Assembly (NCBI GenBank): GCA_020427985.1
Contig: JAGQNR010000001.1
Location: 1 to 64,000 of the forward strand
Reading direction: 5' to 3'
Length of the DNA stretch: 64,000 bases
DNA from: Candidatus Saccharimonadota bacterium
GTDB lineage: Bacteria > Patescibacteriota > Saccharimonadia > Saccharimonadales > UBA4665
Position 1 is the first letter of the stretch. Each line of letters starts with the position of its first letter. Positions 22,470 through 33,870 of the stretch are shown piece by piece. The notes beneath the pieces were generated by a model, which was not told where the DNA came from, ran no database searches, and saw only the letters and a program-made list of their open reading frames with translations. The position numbers and the translations under genes were made by a program.

Positions 22470-23081
22470 ATGACACTATGGCAACTTATTCTGATAGTAG
22501 GAGCGTTACTATCGACAACAGCTGCATTTATATGGAATACCCTGCACACCGGAGGTGCAAAAAAACGTGACGCGGTAGATATTGAAAAAGCAGCCGAAGA
22601 CGACGTTGAGCATATTTTTAACGATACCTTCCGAGAAGAGCTTCGTAACAGGGGTCGCTTGCACTTTGAAAAGATAATCTCTGAAAACGCTATGTTTTTG
22701 CAGCAAGATTTGCGCCTCACCACTAGCCAGCTCAACGACTACATGAAAAGCGAAATCACCAGAAACCTTGAGGAGGAATTCCAAAAGTACGAACAATCTA
22801 TTAATGACGCCAAACAACTGGCAATTGAATCAATTCAAAAGACCAACACGGCTATCGACGAACAGCGTGCGCTGTTAGGCCAGGAAGTTCAAAAACAAAT
22901 TACTGCCGAAAAGGAACAGCTCATTTCGCGCTTCGAACAAAACATGGCCGATATTATCAACCACTACGTACTTGGCGCGATTGGTAATCAAATTGACCTA
23001 AATGACCAACTCGAATTTATCCTTGCCGACCTAGAAGCAAACAAAGAAGCTATTGCTGAGGATTTGCGGCATGGAGCCTAG
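22470..23081 (+). CDS. atpF: ATP synthase F0 subunit b-like
   Basis: 203 residues, longer than the usual ~160. An N-terminal membrane helix (about 4-24) is followed by a long charged helical stalk (about 35-170, rich in Glu/Gln/Lys), and a C-terminal piece QIDLNDQLEFILADLE that would meet the delta subunit. The assignment rests on shape and on position before delta-alpha-gamma-beta-epsilon. The b subunits form the peripheral stalk. Confidence 0.8.
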   Translation: MTLWQLILIVGALLSTTAAFIWNTLHTGGAKKRDAVDIEKAAEDDVEHIFNDTFREELRNRGRLHFEKIISENAMFLQQDLRLTTSQLNDYMKSEITRNLEEEFQKYEQSINDAKQLAIESIQKTNTAIDEQRALLGQEVQKQITAEKEQLISRFEQNMADIINHYVLGAIGNQIDLNDQLEFILADLEANKEAIAEDLRHGA

Positions 23082-23565
23082 CCAGACCCAACAATTTTTA
23101 CTCCCAGTCAGCGTAGTTGGGCTTGTTGATTTAGGCCGTTTAGCGCGTGAACTCGAGCTGCTTGATGCAGTTTTGCATGAGGCAACCCTGCGGGGCGACA
23201 TCGAAGTCAAGGTGCCCAAGACCAGCCATCTCATGGACCAACTTATCGAAGCCACCAGGGTAGATTTGGCCCAGCCAAAACATCGGGAATGGTTGGCGTC
23301 GACTCTCGCTATACTGAAGCAGCAAGCCCCACGCGTGCATATGAGCTTTAGTGCTGACCCATCACCTCAATTTGTAGCCAAGGTGCTGCAGTGGTTTCGC
23401 ACAGAAATACACCCATATGTTCTACTAACGATAGGCCTGCAGCCCAGCATTGGTGCAGGGTGTATGCTACGCACCACAAATAAATATTTTGACTTATCGC
23501 TTGCTAAAAACATGTCTAAACACACCGATATCCTTATGCAGAAGCTGCGAGGACAAGGCGTATGA
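23071..23565 (+). CDS. atpH: ATP synthase F1 subunit delta
   Basis: 164 residues from ATG 23071, chosen because GAGGA stands about 9 nt upstream; it overlaps the b gene by 11 nt. The N-terminal half is helical and divergent. The C-terminal half has the family layout, [20 protein letters not shown] then FDLSLAKNM. Delta (OSCP) joins F1 to the peripheral stalk. Its stop overlaps the alpha start (ATGA). Confidence 0.85.
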   Translation: MEPSQTQQFLLPVSVVGLVDLGRLARELELLDAVLHEATLRGDIEVKVPKTSHLMDQLIEATRVDLAQPKHREWLASTLAILKQQAPRVHMSFSADPSPQFVAKVLQWFRTEIHPYVLLTIGLQPSIGAGCMLRTTNKYFDLSLAKNMSKHTDILMQKLRGQGV

Positions 23566-25310
23566 GTGCCGCCGATAGTCAGCATTTTGCTCGGTTAGTT
23601 TCGTCGGGCAATCCAGTTGGCGAAGTTATTGCGGTGGAAAAGTTTTTGATTAAGGTGAGCGGCTTACAGCCATGTGCCGTTCATGCGCTAGTTATGTTTG
23701 AGGACGGGAGTAAGGGGTTTGTTCACCAAATTCAGACCGACCATGTCCTCGTACTGCATCTTGGTACAGAAGCTATTCGTACTGGTATGGTTGCGGTCAT
23801 TCAGCATCAAGAGCTGGTATGTAAGGTAGGCAAAGATTTTATTGGACGGGTGGTATCTGTAACCGGTGAACCGCTTGATGGCAAAGGGCCAATCGCTGCA
23901 GATGCCGTTTGGCCGGTATATAATATTGCCCCATCAATTTACGAAAGAAGGCTGGTTGCCGACCAGGTGGAAAGCGGTGTAACGGCGATTGATGCTTTGT
24001 TTCCACTCGTACGCGGTCAGCGAATGGCCCTCCTGGGTGATACCAAGTCGGGCAAAAGTACTGTGGTGACGCAGTTGGCTATTAACCAAAAAAACACCGA
24101 CCAAGTCGTCGTATATTGTTTGATTGCTAAGCGACGGAGCGATGTTGACATGCTACTCACACGTCTACAAGAAAACGGTGGTATGGACAAGGCAATTGTA
24201 GTAGTAAGCACTATGTTTGAATCGCTTATTATGAGCTACATCGCTCCCTATGTGGCCTGTGCAATGGCTGAATATCTATGGCAAAAGTGCGACCAAGATA
24301 CCATTATTGTGTACGACGACCTCACCAGCCATGCCCATGCTTACCGCGAAGTTGCTTTACTTTCGGGAGTGAGTCCGGGTCGAGATAGCTATCCTGGTGA
24401 CATGTTTTATGCCCACTCTAGTCTACTTGAGCGAGCCGGTCGGCTCGACAGCAATGGCTGCTGCCTTACCTCTATTCCAGTAGTACATGCCGCTAGTGGT
24501 GACATTACGGCATACCTCCCCACCAACATTATGTCAATTACCGACGGACAGTGGATACTCGATATGGACATTTTCCGCAACGGCATACGCCCAGCAATTA
24601 GTATGGGGCTTAGTGTGACGCGTGCTGGTGGCGTAGGGCACAATAAGCGTCAAAAGGATTTAGCCGCTCAGACACTAAAAATCTTGGCCAATTACCGCCA
24701 AGCCGAAGAGTTTTCTCACTTTGGTTCCGAACTAGGGCCAGAGGCAAAACATGCCCTGGCGACCGGTGAGCATATTTTTCAAATATTGACGCAGGGCCCC
24801 GGAGACACTTATTCGCTCTATGCTCAACAGCTCATGCTTGATGTGGTGCTTAACCTTGAGGAAGGTGCCCAGCTTGATATTACTGGCCTGAAAGCAAACG
24901 TTAATGATTTTGCTGCCAAAATTACTCAAGATGAAGAGTATGACAAGGTACGTGCGATGCTTATTGACACGGTAGTCAAGGCACCTCCTACGCCCGAAAA
25001 GTCAACTGATACATCTGGCGATACGGCCGATAAAGATAAAAAAGATCAAAAAATAGCAGCTGAATCAAAACCCGAAGCTTCCAAAAAAGTCGAGAAAGTC
25101 GCAGAGGCTTCTGCCGAAGAAACCAAAACGACAGCTCCTCAGTCCAAAGAAAATGATACTAAAGCCTCCGCAGATGCAGAAACCATAATCGTGCCCGATG
25201 CCAAAGCCGATGAAATTGCCGTAACCCAGCCTGACCAAGCAGAGGCTGCTGCCCCAACTCAAGAAACTGTCGAAGCTACAACTCCTACCAAAGAGGATAT
25301 AAATTCATGA
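23562..25310 (+). CDS. atpA: ATP synthase F1 subunit alpha with long C-terminal extension
   Basis: 582 residues; the conserved part ends near 475. Walker A is [11 protein letters not shown] near 160, then [49 protein letters not shown], and the Arg-finger region [11 protein letters not shown]. The last ~105 residues are a Lys/Glu/Ala/Thr/Pro tail of low complexity, not found in typical alpha subunits and probably disordered. Alpha forms the non-catalytic nucleotide sites of the hexamer. ATGA overlaps join it to delta and gamma. Confidence 0.95.
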   Translation: MSAADSQHFARLVSSGNPVGEVIAVEKFLIKVSGLQPCAVHALVMFEDGSKGFVHQIQTDHVLVLHLGTEAIRTGMVAVIQHQELVCKVGKDFIGRVVSVTGEPLDGKGPIAADAVWPVYNIAPSIYERRLVADQVESGVTAIDALFPLVRGQRMALLGDTKSGKSTVVTQLAINQKNTDQVVVYCLIAKRRSDVDMLLTRLQENGGMDKAIVVVSTMFESLIMSYIAPYVACAMAEYLWQKCDQDTIIVYDDLTSHAHAYREVALLSGVSPGRDSYPGDMFYAHSSLLERAGRLDSNGCCLTSIPVVHAASGDITAYLPTNIMSITDGQWILDMDIFRNGIRPAISMGLSVTRAGGVGHNKRQKDLAAQTLKILANYRQAEEFSHFGSELGPEAKHALATGEHIFQILTQGPGDTYSLYAQQLMLDVVLNLEEGAQLDITGLKANVNDFAAKITQDEEYDKVRAMLIDTVVKAPPTPEKSTDTSGDTADKDKKDQKIAAESKPEASKKVEKVAEASAEETKTTAPQSKENDTKASADAETIIVPDAKADEIAVTQPDQAEAAAPTQETVEATTPTKEDINS

Positions 25311-26167
25311 GACGTCCGGTCGACATCGCTAAAGACGAAGCCTCAATGACAACGCTTGTTGAGCTAACGAGCGTGTTTGAGGGTATAGCTAGTATGCGTA
25401 TTGCTCAGACCAAAAATCAAGTGCTTGAATCGACCAAGTTTTTTGATGCTCTCTGGGCAATTTATTTACAGCTACGGGTTGACGCTATCTTTAGTTATGG
25501 TCGTGGTAATTCTGACAAACCAGTCTTAGACAGAGAATTATTTATTATTATCACTGCCGAGGGTGGTTTTAGTGGCGATATTGACCAAAAGCTAGTCGAA
25601 CTCATGCTTAAAGATTACGATAAGACCAAAAACGACATCATCGTTATTGGCCACCACGGTGCCATGCAGCTGAGCCAGCGAGGGGTTAGTTTTCGCAAGT
25701 ACTACAAACTGCCCAGCAAAGACAAGAACATTAATGTTGCTCCTGTTATCAAGGAAGTTCAGGAGTATCGTAAATGTACCGTGTACTATCAACAGTATGT
25801 GTCACTCATGAACCAAGAGGTAAAAAAGATTGGTTTGTCGGCGGCTATCCAAACAACTGCCGAAAAATCAGAAACGCACGAAGCTATCATTAGTGAAGCC
25901 AATTACATATTTGAACCCTCCAGTTATGCTGTCGCGGCGCATCTTGAACGGTCAATGATGAAGATTGCCCTCTCTCAGCTGATACTACAGTCCAAACTCG
26001 CCCAGTATGCCTCAAGGTTCCGAGCAATGAGTGCCTCCCATGAACGGGCCGACGAATCAAAGGCCGAGCTACACCTTGCATACAACCGTGCCCGTCGCAA
26101 TGTCAAGGACGAGCGCCTCAAAGAAATCATTAACGGCATCAAAAAAAGTAAGGCAGCGGCATCATGA
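25307..26167 (+). CDS. atpG: ATP synthase F1 subunit gamma
   Basis: 286 residues. It starts with the coiled-coil helix typical of gamma (ITKAMxMV in others; here [15 protein letters not shown]), a central Rossmann-like region ([40 protein letters not shown]), and a final long helix with [18 protein letters not shown]. Gamma is the rotor shaft. The N-terminal helix carries an extra stretch before the family start. Confidence 0.92.
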   Translation: MRRPVDIAKDEASMTTLVELTSVFEGIASMRIAQTKNQVLESTKFFDALWAIYLQLRVDAIFSYGRGNSDKPVLDRELFIIITAEGGFSGDIDQKLVELMLKDYDKTKNDIIVIGHHGAMQLSQRGVSFRKYYKLPSKDKNINVAPVIKEVQEYRKCTVYYQQYVSLMNQEVKKIGLSAAIQTTAEKSETHEAIISEANYIFEPSSYAVAAHLERSMMKIALSQLILQSKLAQYASRFRAMSASHERADESKAELHLAYNRARRNVKDERLKEIINGIKKSKAAAS

Positions 26168-27807
<1,640 letters not shown>

Positions 27808-27912
27808 GCCGTCGCCCACATAATATCGCAATATTACTTCATCTCATTAGCATATAGCCATAGAGGTGACTTTCACCTGGGATTTTAAAAGAAACAAAAT
27901 AGTAGCTAATAG

Positions 27913-28875
27913 TTACTCGACAGCAAAATAGTCAAAACCAAAGCTGCTGAGTGCTGGAGCGGGAGTGGCCGTACACACACTAAACGATGTGCTATTGCGG
28001 TTTATGTAGTACGAAAGCGCACCTGCAGCATCGCCCACAGGCGTAACAATAACTTTTGGTGTTGCATTAAACTTTTGCGCAAAGCGTACGGTCACAAAAC
28101 AACCCGCCGAAGCACTAGAGCCGGTATTAATATTAATACTGCCAGCCGAGTCAGACCCGCTTAGGGCGACAGTCCCACCCGAACCGAGAGCGTTGCCAGC
28201 ATCACGACTGGGGGTAGCGCCGCCCAAACTTAAATGTTTTGTAAGTGAAAGATTGCCGTTAAGCTGAAGTGTATTAACATTGAGCTGTGGCGCAGACAGG
28301 GGGCCGCCAAAAGTGCCCGAGCCTGCCACACTTAAGTTCTTTTGGACGCTTAGTTGACCCTGAAAAGCTGCATCACCCTGCACACCAAGATTTTTATTGA
28401 CCTGGATTTGCTCAAACACACTATTACCAGACACAGTAATGCCTGGAATGTTTAGGGAGCCGCCCACCTGAATCGGCCCGGCTACCTCTAGGCTGTCACG
28501 AATGAGTACTTTACCGGCGAACACGGCATTGCTCTGTACGCTGAGCACTTGCTTAGGTTGCCCAACGGTTACATCGCTGGTGGCGAGCTGTTTGAGTGTA
28601 GAATCGTTAAGGGTTTGAGTTGGAATGGTTGTTTTGGAGGCGTTTTGACTTGCTAAATATGTGGCAGCAATAATAGCCCCGGCGATGACGAGTAAAAGAA
28701 TAAATATAAGTAAGTAAATATTAATACGATGAATGCCAAACTTTTTGGTTTTGACTTTTTTGCTATCGGTTGATGGCATCGCTGCCGTGGTAGAGGCTTC
28801 GCTGTTGTTTTCTAGGCTATTAGTATCTGTCGACTCTAGAGAGCTGCTAGACTGTTCTGTTTCGTTATTTTCCAT
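27913..28875 (-). CDS. Membrane-anchored surface protein with beta-helix-like repeats
   Basis: 320 residues. A cytoplasmic Ser/Glu-rich N-terminus (1-45) is followed by a signal-anchor helix (about 51-72). Then come short repeats of the form 'VxGxxxFxxxVxVxKNLxVxG' (about 120-220), suggestive of a beta-solenoid as in polymer-forming or tail-fibre proteins. The C-terminal domain (about 240-320) has CFVTVRFAQKFNATPKVIVTP and FGFDYFAVE, a tail-fibre-head-like pattern with two Cys. It is probably displayed on the cell surface. It diverges from the 29018 gene. Confidence 0.65.
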   Translation of the reverse strand: MENNETEQSSSSLESTDTNSLENNSEASTTAAMPSTDSKKVKTKKFGIHRINIYLLIFILLLVIAGAIIAATYLASQNASKTTIPTQTLNDSTLKQLATSDVTVGQPKQVLSVQSNAVFAGKVLIRDSLEVAGPIQVGGSLNIPGITVSGNSVFEQIQVNKNLGVQGDAAFQGQLSVQKNLSVAGSGTFGGPLSAPQLNVNTLQLNGNLSLTKHLSLGGATPSRDAGNALGSGGTVALSGSDSAGSININTGSSASAGCFVTVRFAQKFNATPKVIVTPVGDAAGALSYYINRNSTSFSVCTATPAPALSSFGFDYFAVE

Positions 28876-29017
28876 ATGGGAAATTCCACCCTTAATCTTG
28901 CTTACGCTTTATCTGTATCATACTAGATTTTTGGCGTAAATAAAACACTCCAATTATATATTTAGAGCGGTATCGGTTGCGAAACAGCCAAAAGTAAGAG
29001 AAAATGACATAAGCATC

Positions 29018-29776
29018 ATGAAGCGTTGGACAGCAATTGGCAAAAAAAGCGTTATGGTTGGAGTGTTGGCACTCGGACTTATTTATGCGTCGTGTCCTCT
29101 CGTCTTTGCTCAGCAATCACAATCCCCTAACTACCAAATCAACGAAGCCTTCTTTGGCACCGGTGGTGATCTAAAGGCGTGTTCGGGAGGCTATTGCTCT
29201 AAACAGTCTGCTGGTGAGCTAACGGTTGGTAACAGCAAGAGTGGAACGTACCAGATTTGGTCTGGCTTTAACACTAACCGTGAGCCGTCACTTATAGCGA
29301 TTGTAGAGGTTGGGGCGGTTGATTTAGGGGTACTTAACGTAAATACGCCGCGCATGGGATTTGCGCGCTTTACCGTATTGTCTTACCTTGCAGGGGGCTA
29401 TGTGGTTCAGATTGCCGGACAGCCGCTCAAGATTCCCAACCATACCATGCCGGTGCTGGGTACAGCTACGGCTTCGGTCGCTGGGAGCGAGCAATTTGGT
29501 ATGAATCTTGTTACTAATACTGCTCCGCTCAGCATCGGTGCTAATCCGTCGCAAGATCCTGATTTTCCCACCGACCCATTTGGGTTTGGAGCTGCGGCTC
29601 CTGGGTACAACACCGCCAACCAATATAAATTTACCAATGGCGACATTATTGCACAGTCACCGACTTCGTCGGGCACGACCCGCTATACGCTTAGCTACCT
29701 TGCAAATACTAGCCCACTGACACCTGCCGGCACTTACACTGCTGATCATAGTATCGTAGTAACTGCTACCTTTTAG
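29018..29776 (+). CDS. Secreted protein of the surface cluster, distant paralogue
   Basis: 252 residues. The signal peptide (about 1-31, cut after VFA) precedes an all-beta domain. ACSGGYCSKQSAGELTVGN has a Cys pair, and the protein ends TPAGTYTADHSIVVTATF, the same terminal pattern as the three downstream paralogues (TPAG-Y-x-V/I-A-T-F). No membrane anchor, so it is presumably free or bound non-covalently to the surface. Function unknown. Confidence 0.65.
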   Translation: MKRWTAIGKKSVMVGVLALGLIYASCPLVFAQQSQSPNYQINEAFFGTGGDLKACSGGYCSKQSAGELTVGNSKSGTYQIWSGFNTNREPSLIAIVEVGAVDLGVLNVNTPRMGFARFTVLSYLAGGYVVQIAGQPLKIPNHTMPVLGTATASVAGSEQFGMNLVTNTAPLSIGANPSQDPDFPTDPFGFGAAAPGYNTANQYKFTNGDIIAQSPTSSGTTRYTLSYLANTSPLTPAGTYTADHSIVVTATF

Positions 29777-30050
29777 CCGCTTTTATCTATCTTGGTGAGC
29801 GGGCACAAGTGTTTCATAGCACGGGATATTATTTTGCCTTGCTCAAAAACCACTACTAATCAGTCTGAAATAGGTACTAGTACAATACATTTTTAGAGCT
29901 AAAAGCGCACCAGGTAAATAATGTTGTTAAAAGTATAAATAACAACACTAAGATAAAATTATAAAAAATAACACTTGTAATTCATATTTTTGCATGATAG
30001 AGTTAGTGATGTAAATATTAAATAAATACATACAACAGGAGAAATGTAGT

Positions 30051-31286
30051 ATGAAATCAGTAACCAATGTCTTCGGACGGTCTGTGACTGCCGCCATGGC
30101 ACTGGCTTTCATGGTCGGTTGTACTATTCCCGCACTGCTTGGTTCGGCAGCGCAGGCAGCACAAGTACAGACCCGCAGTATAAAAATGAGTGACTCAAGG
30201 CCCAGTGCCACTGGGGTAGACTATTTGTTAGAGTTTACGACCAGCGGTTCGGCAGCAACTGATGGTTTGGTTGTGGAATTTTGTAGCGATACACCGTTAA
30301 TTGGAGCATCCTGCGCTACGGCAGCAGGATTTGTCCCCACCCTCACATCAGTAACTGCGAGTACTGGTACCGTGACTTCGCCAGCAGCGAATCAGCTTAA
30401 AGTGACCGGACTGACGATTGCCGGAACGGGTACATACAGTATTACATTTTCAAATATTACTAACCCAAGCGGACTTGGCACGTTCTACGCTCGTCTTACG
30501 ACGTATAATGGGGCAGCCATTGACGCATTTACCGGGGGTTCGGTAACGGGTGCTTACGAAGACTACGGTGGTTTTGCCCTCAGTACTGTCCAGCAAGTAA
30601 CCGTAACCGCCCGTGTTATGGAAACGCTAACCTTCTGTGTGTCTGGCGAGCCAATCGACAACACTACAGCTGGGTCAGATGCAATAGTGCGCAGTGGCTG
30701 TATCCAGGCACAGACGCCAGCGGTTGATATTGGTAGTGGTACCCCCAAGGTGCTCTCGGCGGGGCAAGTTGACCGCGACAGTGCCTGGATGCAACTGTCT
30801 ACCAATGCCACTAATGGTGCCATTGTACGCATGAAAGCTACCAACACTTGTGCCGAAGCTGGACTCAGTAGCACCGGTGGTGCGGCTTGTTCCATCCCTG
30901 GCATCAACGGTGGTGGTAACGGTTCAGCTGCCGCAGCTATTGTCGCTGGTACTGCTGGATTTGGGCTGTTCGTTGATAACAGTACGGCCACAACCGGTGT
31001 TGCCAACAGCGTGGGTGGACTCGTGGTGGGTGATGTCAACTACCATAGCTCAACTCCTGCCAACGCCAACATTGCTGACCCAGCCAACCTGCATTACGGC
31101 ATGGACCGTCAAAGCGGTACCGGTGCTCAAGGTGTCTTGACTGTCTACGGTGATCCAATTGCAGCTAGCAGCGGACCAGTCAGCCAAGAAAACAACGAAC
31201 TTGTCTTTGCGGCTACCTCAAGCCTGACCACTCCTGCAGGTATCTATACCGGCAACGAAATCTTGATTGCGACAGGAACGTTCTAG
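30051..31286 (+). CDS. Secreted surface protein, paralogue A
   Basis: 411 residues. A signal peptide (about 1-35) leads to an N-terminal domain with the family motif IKMSDSRPSATGVDY and VEFCSDTPLIGASC. The middle has ARVMETLTFCVSG with a second Cys pair, then NTCAEAG...GGAAC. The end is TTPAGIYTGNEILIATGTF. It is all-beta with probably three disulfides and no anchor. CAGGAGAAATG lies before the ATG. The C-terminal 520 bp are nearly identical to paralogue B, 1394 bp away. Function unknown; likely a major exposed protein. Confidence 0.75.
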   Translation: MKSVTNVFGRSVTAAMALAFMVGCTIPALLGSAAQAAQVQTRSIKMSDSRPSATGVDYLLEFTTSGSAATDGLVVEFCSDTPLIGASCATAAGFVPTLTSVTASTGTVTSPAANQLKVTGLTIAGTGTYSITFSNITNPSGLGTFYARLTTYNGAAIDAFTGGSVTGAYEDYGGFALSTVQQVTVTARVMETLTFCVSGEPIDNTTAGSDAIVRSGCIQAQTPAVDIGSGTPKVLSAGQVDRDSAWMQLSTNATNGAIVRMKATNTCAEAGLSSTGGAACSIPGINGGGNGSAAAAIVAGTAGFGLFVDNSTATTGVANSVGGLVVGDVNYHSSTPANANIADPANLHYGMDRQSGTGAQGVLTVYGDPIAASSGPVSQENNELVFAATSSLTTPAGIYTGNEILIATGTF

Positions 31287-32679
31287 GCTACAGCACTGAA
31301 TAATAACCTCAGACACATAGTTGTCATACGAAACTACAGATACGGCCAAAGACTTATCCACAGCTTTGGCCGTTTCTCCTTGCCGGGTATTGCACGCATA
31401 AGCACAAATGTGATAATATGCGACCGTTAACACCTAAAACAAACAACAAACCAAGGAGAATAACAATGAATATCAAACGTACTATGCTGGGTCGAGCGAC
31501 AGCGCTCTTTTCGGCATTTGCCATAGCTGTTGGAGCCGTTGTGCCCCTGCTGGCGCAATCACATGCCGGAGCAGCGCAGCTACAGTGGCGTGAAATTAAA
31601 ATGAGCGATTCACGTCCGAGCGCAACAGGCGTAACCTATCATGTCGAATTTGACGCTATCGGTGCAGCACAAGAACTCGTTGTTGAGTTTTGTGCGGATA
31701 CCCCGCTTATTGGTGCATCTTGTGACACAACTGCAGCGGGTATTCCAACACTCACTGGCGCGACCTCAAGCTTAGGAACGCCTGCTGTTACAGGAAACCT
31801 AGTCAAAATTACCGGTCTCACGGTAACTGGTAGTAATTATAGTGTTGACTTGGGCGGCATTAGCAATCCCTCGAACCTAGGCAGTTTTTATGCCCGCTTA
31901 CTCACCTTCACAACTGGCGGTTCAGCTGCCTACTCAGGTGGTTCTGATCCTGATTACGCAACAGCTGTCGATTATGGCGGTCTTGCACTTAGTACTGTGC
32001 AACAAGTTACTATCACGGCTCGGGTTATGGAAACGCTAACCTTCTGTGTGTCTGGTGACAAAATCGATGGTAGCGTTGCTGGCGTTGATAATTGTGCTGA
32101 CGCCACAACACCCTCAGTCGATATTGGTACTGGTACGCCAAGGGTCTTGTCTGCTAGTGCAGTTGACCGCGACAGTGCCTGGATGCAACTGTCTACCAAT
32201 GCCACTCATGGTGCCATTGTACGCATGAAAGCTACCAACACTTGTGCCGAAGCTGGACTCAGTAGCACCGGTGGTGCGGCTTGTTCCATCCCTGGCATCA
32301 ACGGTGGTGGTAACGGTTCAGCTGCCGCAGCTATTGTCGCTGGTACTGCTGGATTTGGGCTGTTCGTTGATCATGGCACAGCAACTACAGGCGCAACAAA
32401 CAGCACAAGTGGTAAGGTATTTGGTGATGTCAACTACCATAGCTCAACTCCTGCCAACGCCAACATTGCTGACCCAGCCAACTTGCATTACGGCATGGAC
32501 CGTCAAAGCGGTACCGGTGCTCAAGGTGTCTTGACTGTCTACGGCGACCCAATTGCCGCCAGCACTGAGCCTGTCAGCCAAGAAAACAACGAACTTGTCT
32601 TTGCAGCTACCTCAAGCCTGACCACTCCTGCAGGTATCTATACCGGCAACGAAATCTTGATTGCGACAGGAACGTTCTA
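30767..32679 (+). repeat. Tandem near-identical gene halves, 1394-bp period
   Basis: Three blocks match between paralogues A and B with a constant 1394-bp offset: 30767-30977 with 32161-32371 (1 mismatch in 211), 31029-31150 with 32423-32544 (1 in 122), and 31179-31285 with 32573-32679 (1 in 107). Two patches between the blocks differ strongly. The N-terminal halves of the genes are also strongly diverged. Confidence 0.9.
31342..31377 (+). terminator. Terminator between paralogues A and B
   Basis: ACGGCCAAAG / CTTTGGCCGT, a 10-bp stem with a 12-nt loop, followed by TTCTCCTT. It would separate the two transcripts, so each paralogue may be expressed independently. Confidence 0.6.
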
Positions 32680-32680
32680 A
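31466..32680 (+). CDS. Secreted surface protein, paralogue B
   Basis: 404 residues from ATG 31466 (CCAAGGAG site 8 nt upstream; the earlier start at 31418 is in the terminator-promoter gap). Same architecture as paralogue A: signal peptide, IKMSDSRPSATGV, VEFCADTPLIGASC, ARVMETLTFCVSG, TTPAGIYTGNEILIATGTF. The N-terminal ~230 residues diverge from A while the remainder is almost identical at DNA level apart from two short variable patches (32372-32422 and about 32545-32572). Confidence 0.75.
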   Translation: MNIKRTMLGRATALFSAFAIAVGAVVPLLAQSHAGAAQLQWREIKMSDSRPSATGVTYHVEFDAIGAAQELVVEFCADTPLIGASCDTTAAGIPTLTGATSSLGTPAVTGNLVKITGLTVTGSNYSVDLGGISNPSNLGSFYARLLTFTTGGSAAYSGGSDPDYATAVDYGGLALSTVQQVTITARVMETLTFCVSGDKIDGSVAGVDNCADATTPSVDIGTGTPRVLSASAVDRDSAWMQLSTNATHGAIVRMKATNTCAEAGLSSTGGAACSIPGINGGGNGSAAAAIVAGTAGFGLFVDHGTATTGATNSTSGKVFGDVNYHSSTPANANIADPANLHYGMDRQSGTGAQGVLTVYGDPIAASTEPVSQENNELVFAATSSLTTPAGIYTGNEILIATGTF

Positions 32681-32704
32681 GTAAATAACAAGGAGGAATT
32701 GATT

Positions 32705-33778
32705 GTGCGCTTGGTTTGGTCACTCAGTTCCTCTCGGCAACGAACTTTAGGTGTATTCTTTGCGGCACTCCTACTGTCTATGACGGTAGGAGTGTTTGTG
32801 TATTGGCCTGGTATTGCTAACGGCTTACAGGTACAGAATCGTGAGCTGCAGCTGAGTGATTCACGAATTGACACCACTACACAGTACAAGCTTTCGTTTA
32901 CGACGCAATCGGCTGCTACCATTGGGTCAATTCGACTGCAGCTGTGCTCTAACAGCCCACTTCTTGACGATGCGTGTTTGGCACCTGCAGGCTTAAATGT
33001 TACAGCTGCCACGCTTACCGCGCAGGCAGGCTTGACGGGATTTAGTATCTCGCCTTTATCAACAGGTAACGTTATTATTCTTACGCGAACTGGTTCACCG
33101 GCGGGTGTTGCAAACGCCTCTTATACCTTCGATGGGGTACATAACCCCAGCACAAACGGCACATATTTTGGACGTATCGAAACATTTAGTAGTACCAATG
33201 CCACTGGAAGTAGAATTGACTACGGCGGGTTAGCTTTTCATATTAATGGGGGTGTTTCTATTAACCTAACCGTTCCACCATATTTGCTATTTTGCGTGGG
33301 GAAGACCATTCAGCCTTACGATTGTGCCACTGCTCAGGGCGATGCGATTGACTTTGGAGAGTTTACGCCAAACACTACCAGTACGGGACAAACGCAGTTC
33401 TTGGTGGGTACTAATGCTGAATATGGCTATGCGGTACGGGTAACAGGCACAACTCTTATGTCGGGCATTAACACTATCCCAGAACTCAGTACGCCTGATA
33501 TATCACGCAAGGGCAAGAGTCAGTTTGGTCTTAATCTGCGCGCCAACTCAAGTCCGCCTGGTGGTACAAATGTACAAGGGCCAGGAACTGCGCAGGCTAT
33601 CGGAAAGTATAATGTTCCCGATAGCTATGGATTTGTGTCGGGTGACGTATTGGCAACTTCGGCAACATCTGATGCCTACCGACTCTTTACGGTAGAGTAT
33701 ATTGTTAATGTCGATCGTAACCAGGCACCTGGGTACTATGTAAGTACTCTAGTCTATATTGCTCTCGCGAGCTTTTAG
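32705..33778 (+). CDS. Secreted surface protein, paralogue C
   Basis: 357 residues from GTG 32705, preferred to TTG 32699 because AGGAGG (32691-32696) is 8 nt away. It has an N-terminal hydrophobic segment (about 17-40), then LQLSDSRIDTTTQYKLSF and LQLCSNSPLLDDAC, homologous to A and B. LLFCVGKTIQPYDC gives the second Cys pair, and the end is GYYVSTLVYIALASF. It follows paralogue B by 24 nt and is probably cotranscribed. It is clearly older than the A/B duplication. Confidence 0.7.
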   Translation: MRLVWSLSSSRQRTLGVFFAALLLSMTVGVFVYWPGIANGLQVQNRELQLSDSRIDTTTQYKLSFTTQSAATIGSIRLQLCSNSPLLDDACLAPAGLNVTAATLTAQAGLTGFSISPLSTGNVIILTRTGSPAGVANASYTFDGVHNPSTNGTYFGRIETFSSTNATGSRIDYGGLAFHINGGVSINLTVPPYLLFCVGKTIQPYDCATAQGDAIDFGEFTPNTTSTGQTQFLVGTNAEYGYAVRVTGTTLMSGINTIPELSTPDISRKGKSQFGLNLRANSSPPGGTNVQGPGTAQAIGKYNVPDSYGFVSGDVLATSATSDAYRLFTVEYIVNVDRNQAPGYYVSTLVYIALASF

Positions 33779-33870
33779 CCGCCAATACAGAGGCTTCTTC
33801 TTAACATTTTGCTTGCGGCTATGCTCTATGGTCTGCTATCATAAGCGCAAGCAGTAAAAAGAGGAAAAAC

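Noticed and set aside
30563-31039. Long Pro/Ser-rich minus-strand frame inside surface paralogue A
   Set aside because: It is the complement of a repetitive, compositionally biased gene and is repeated in weaker form in paralogue B; no start signal.
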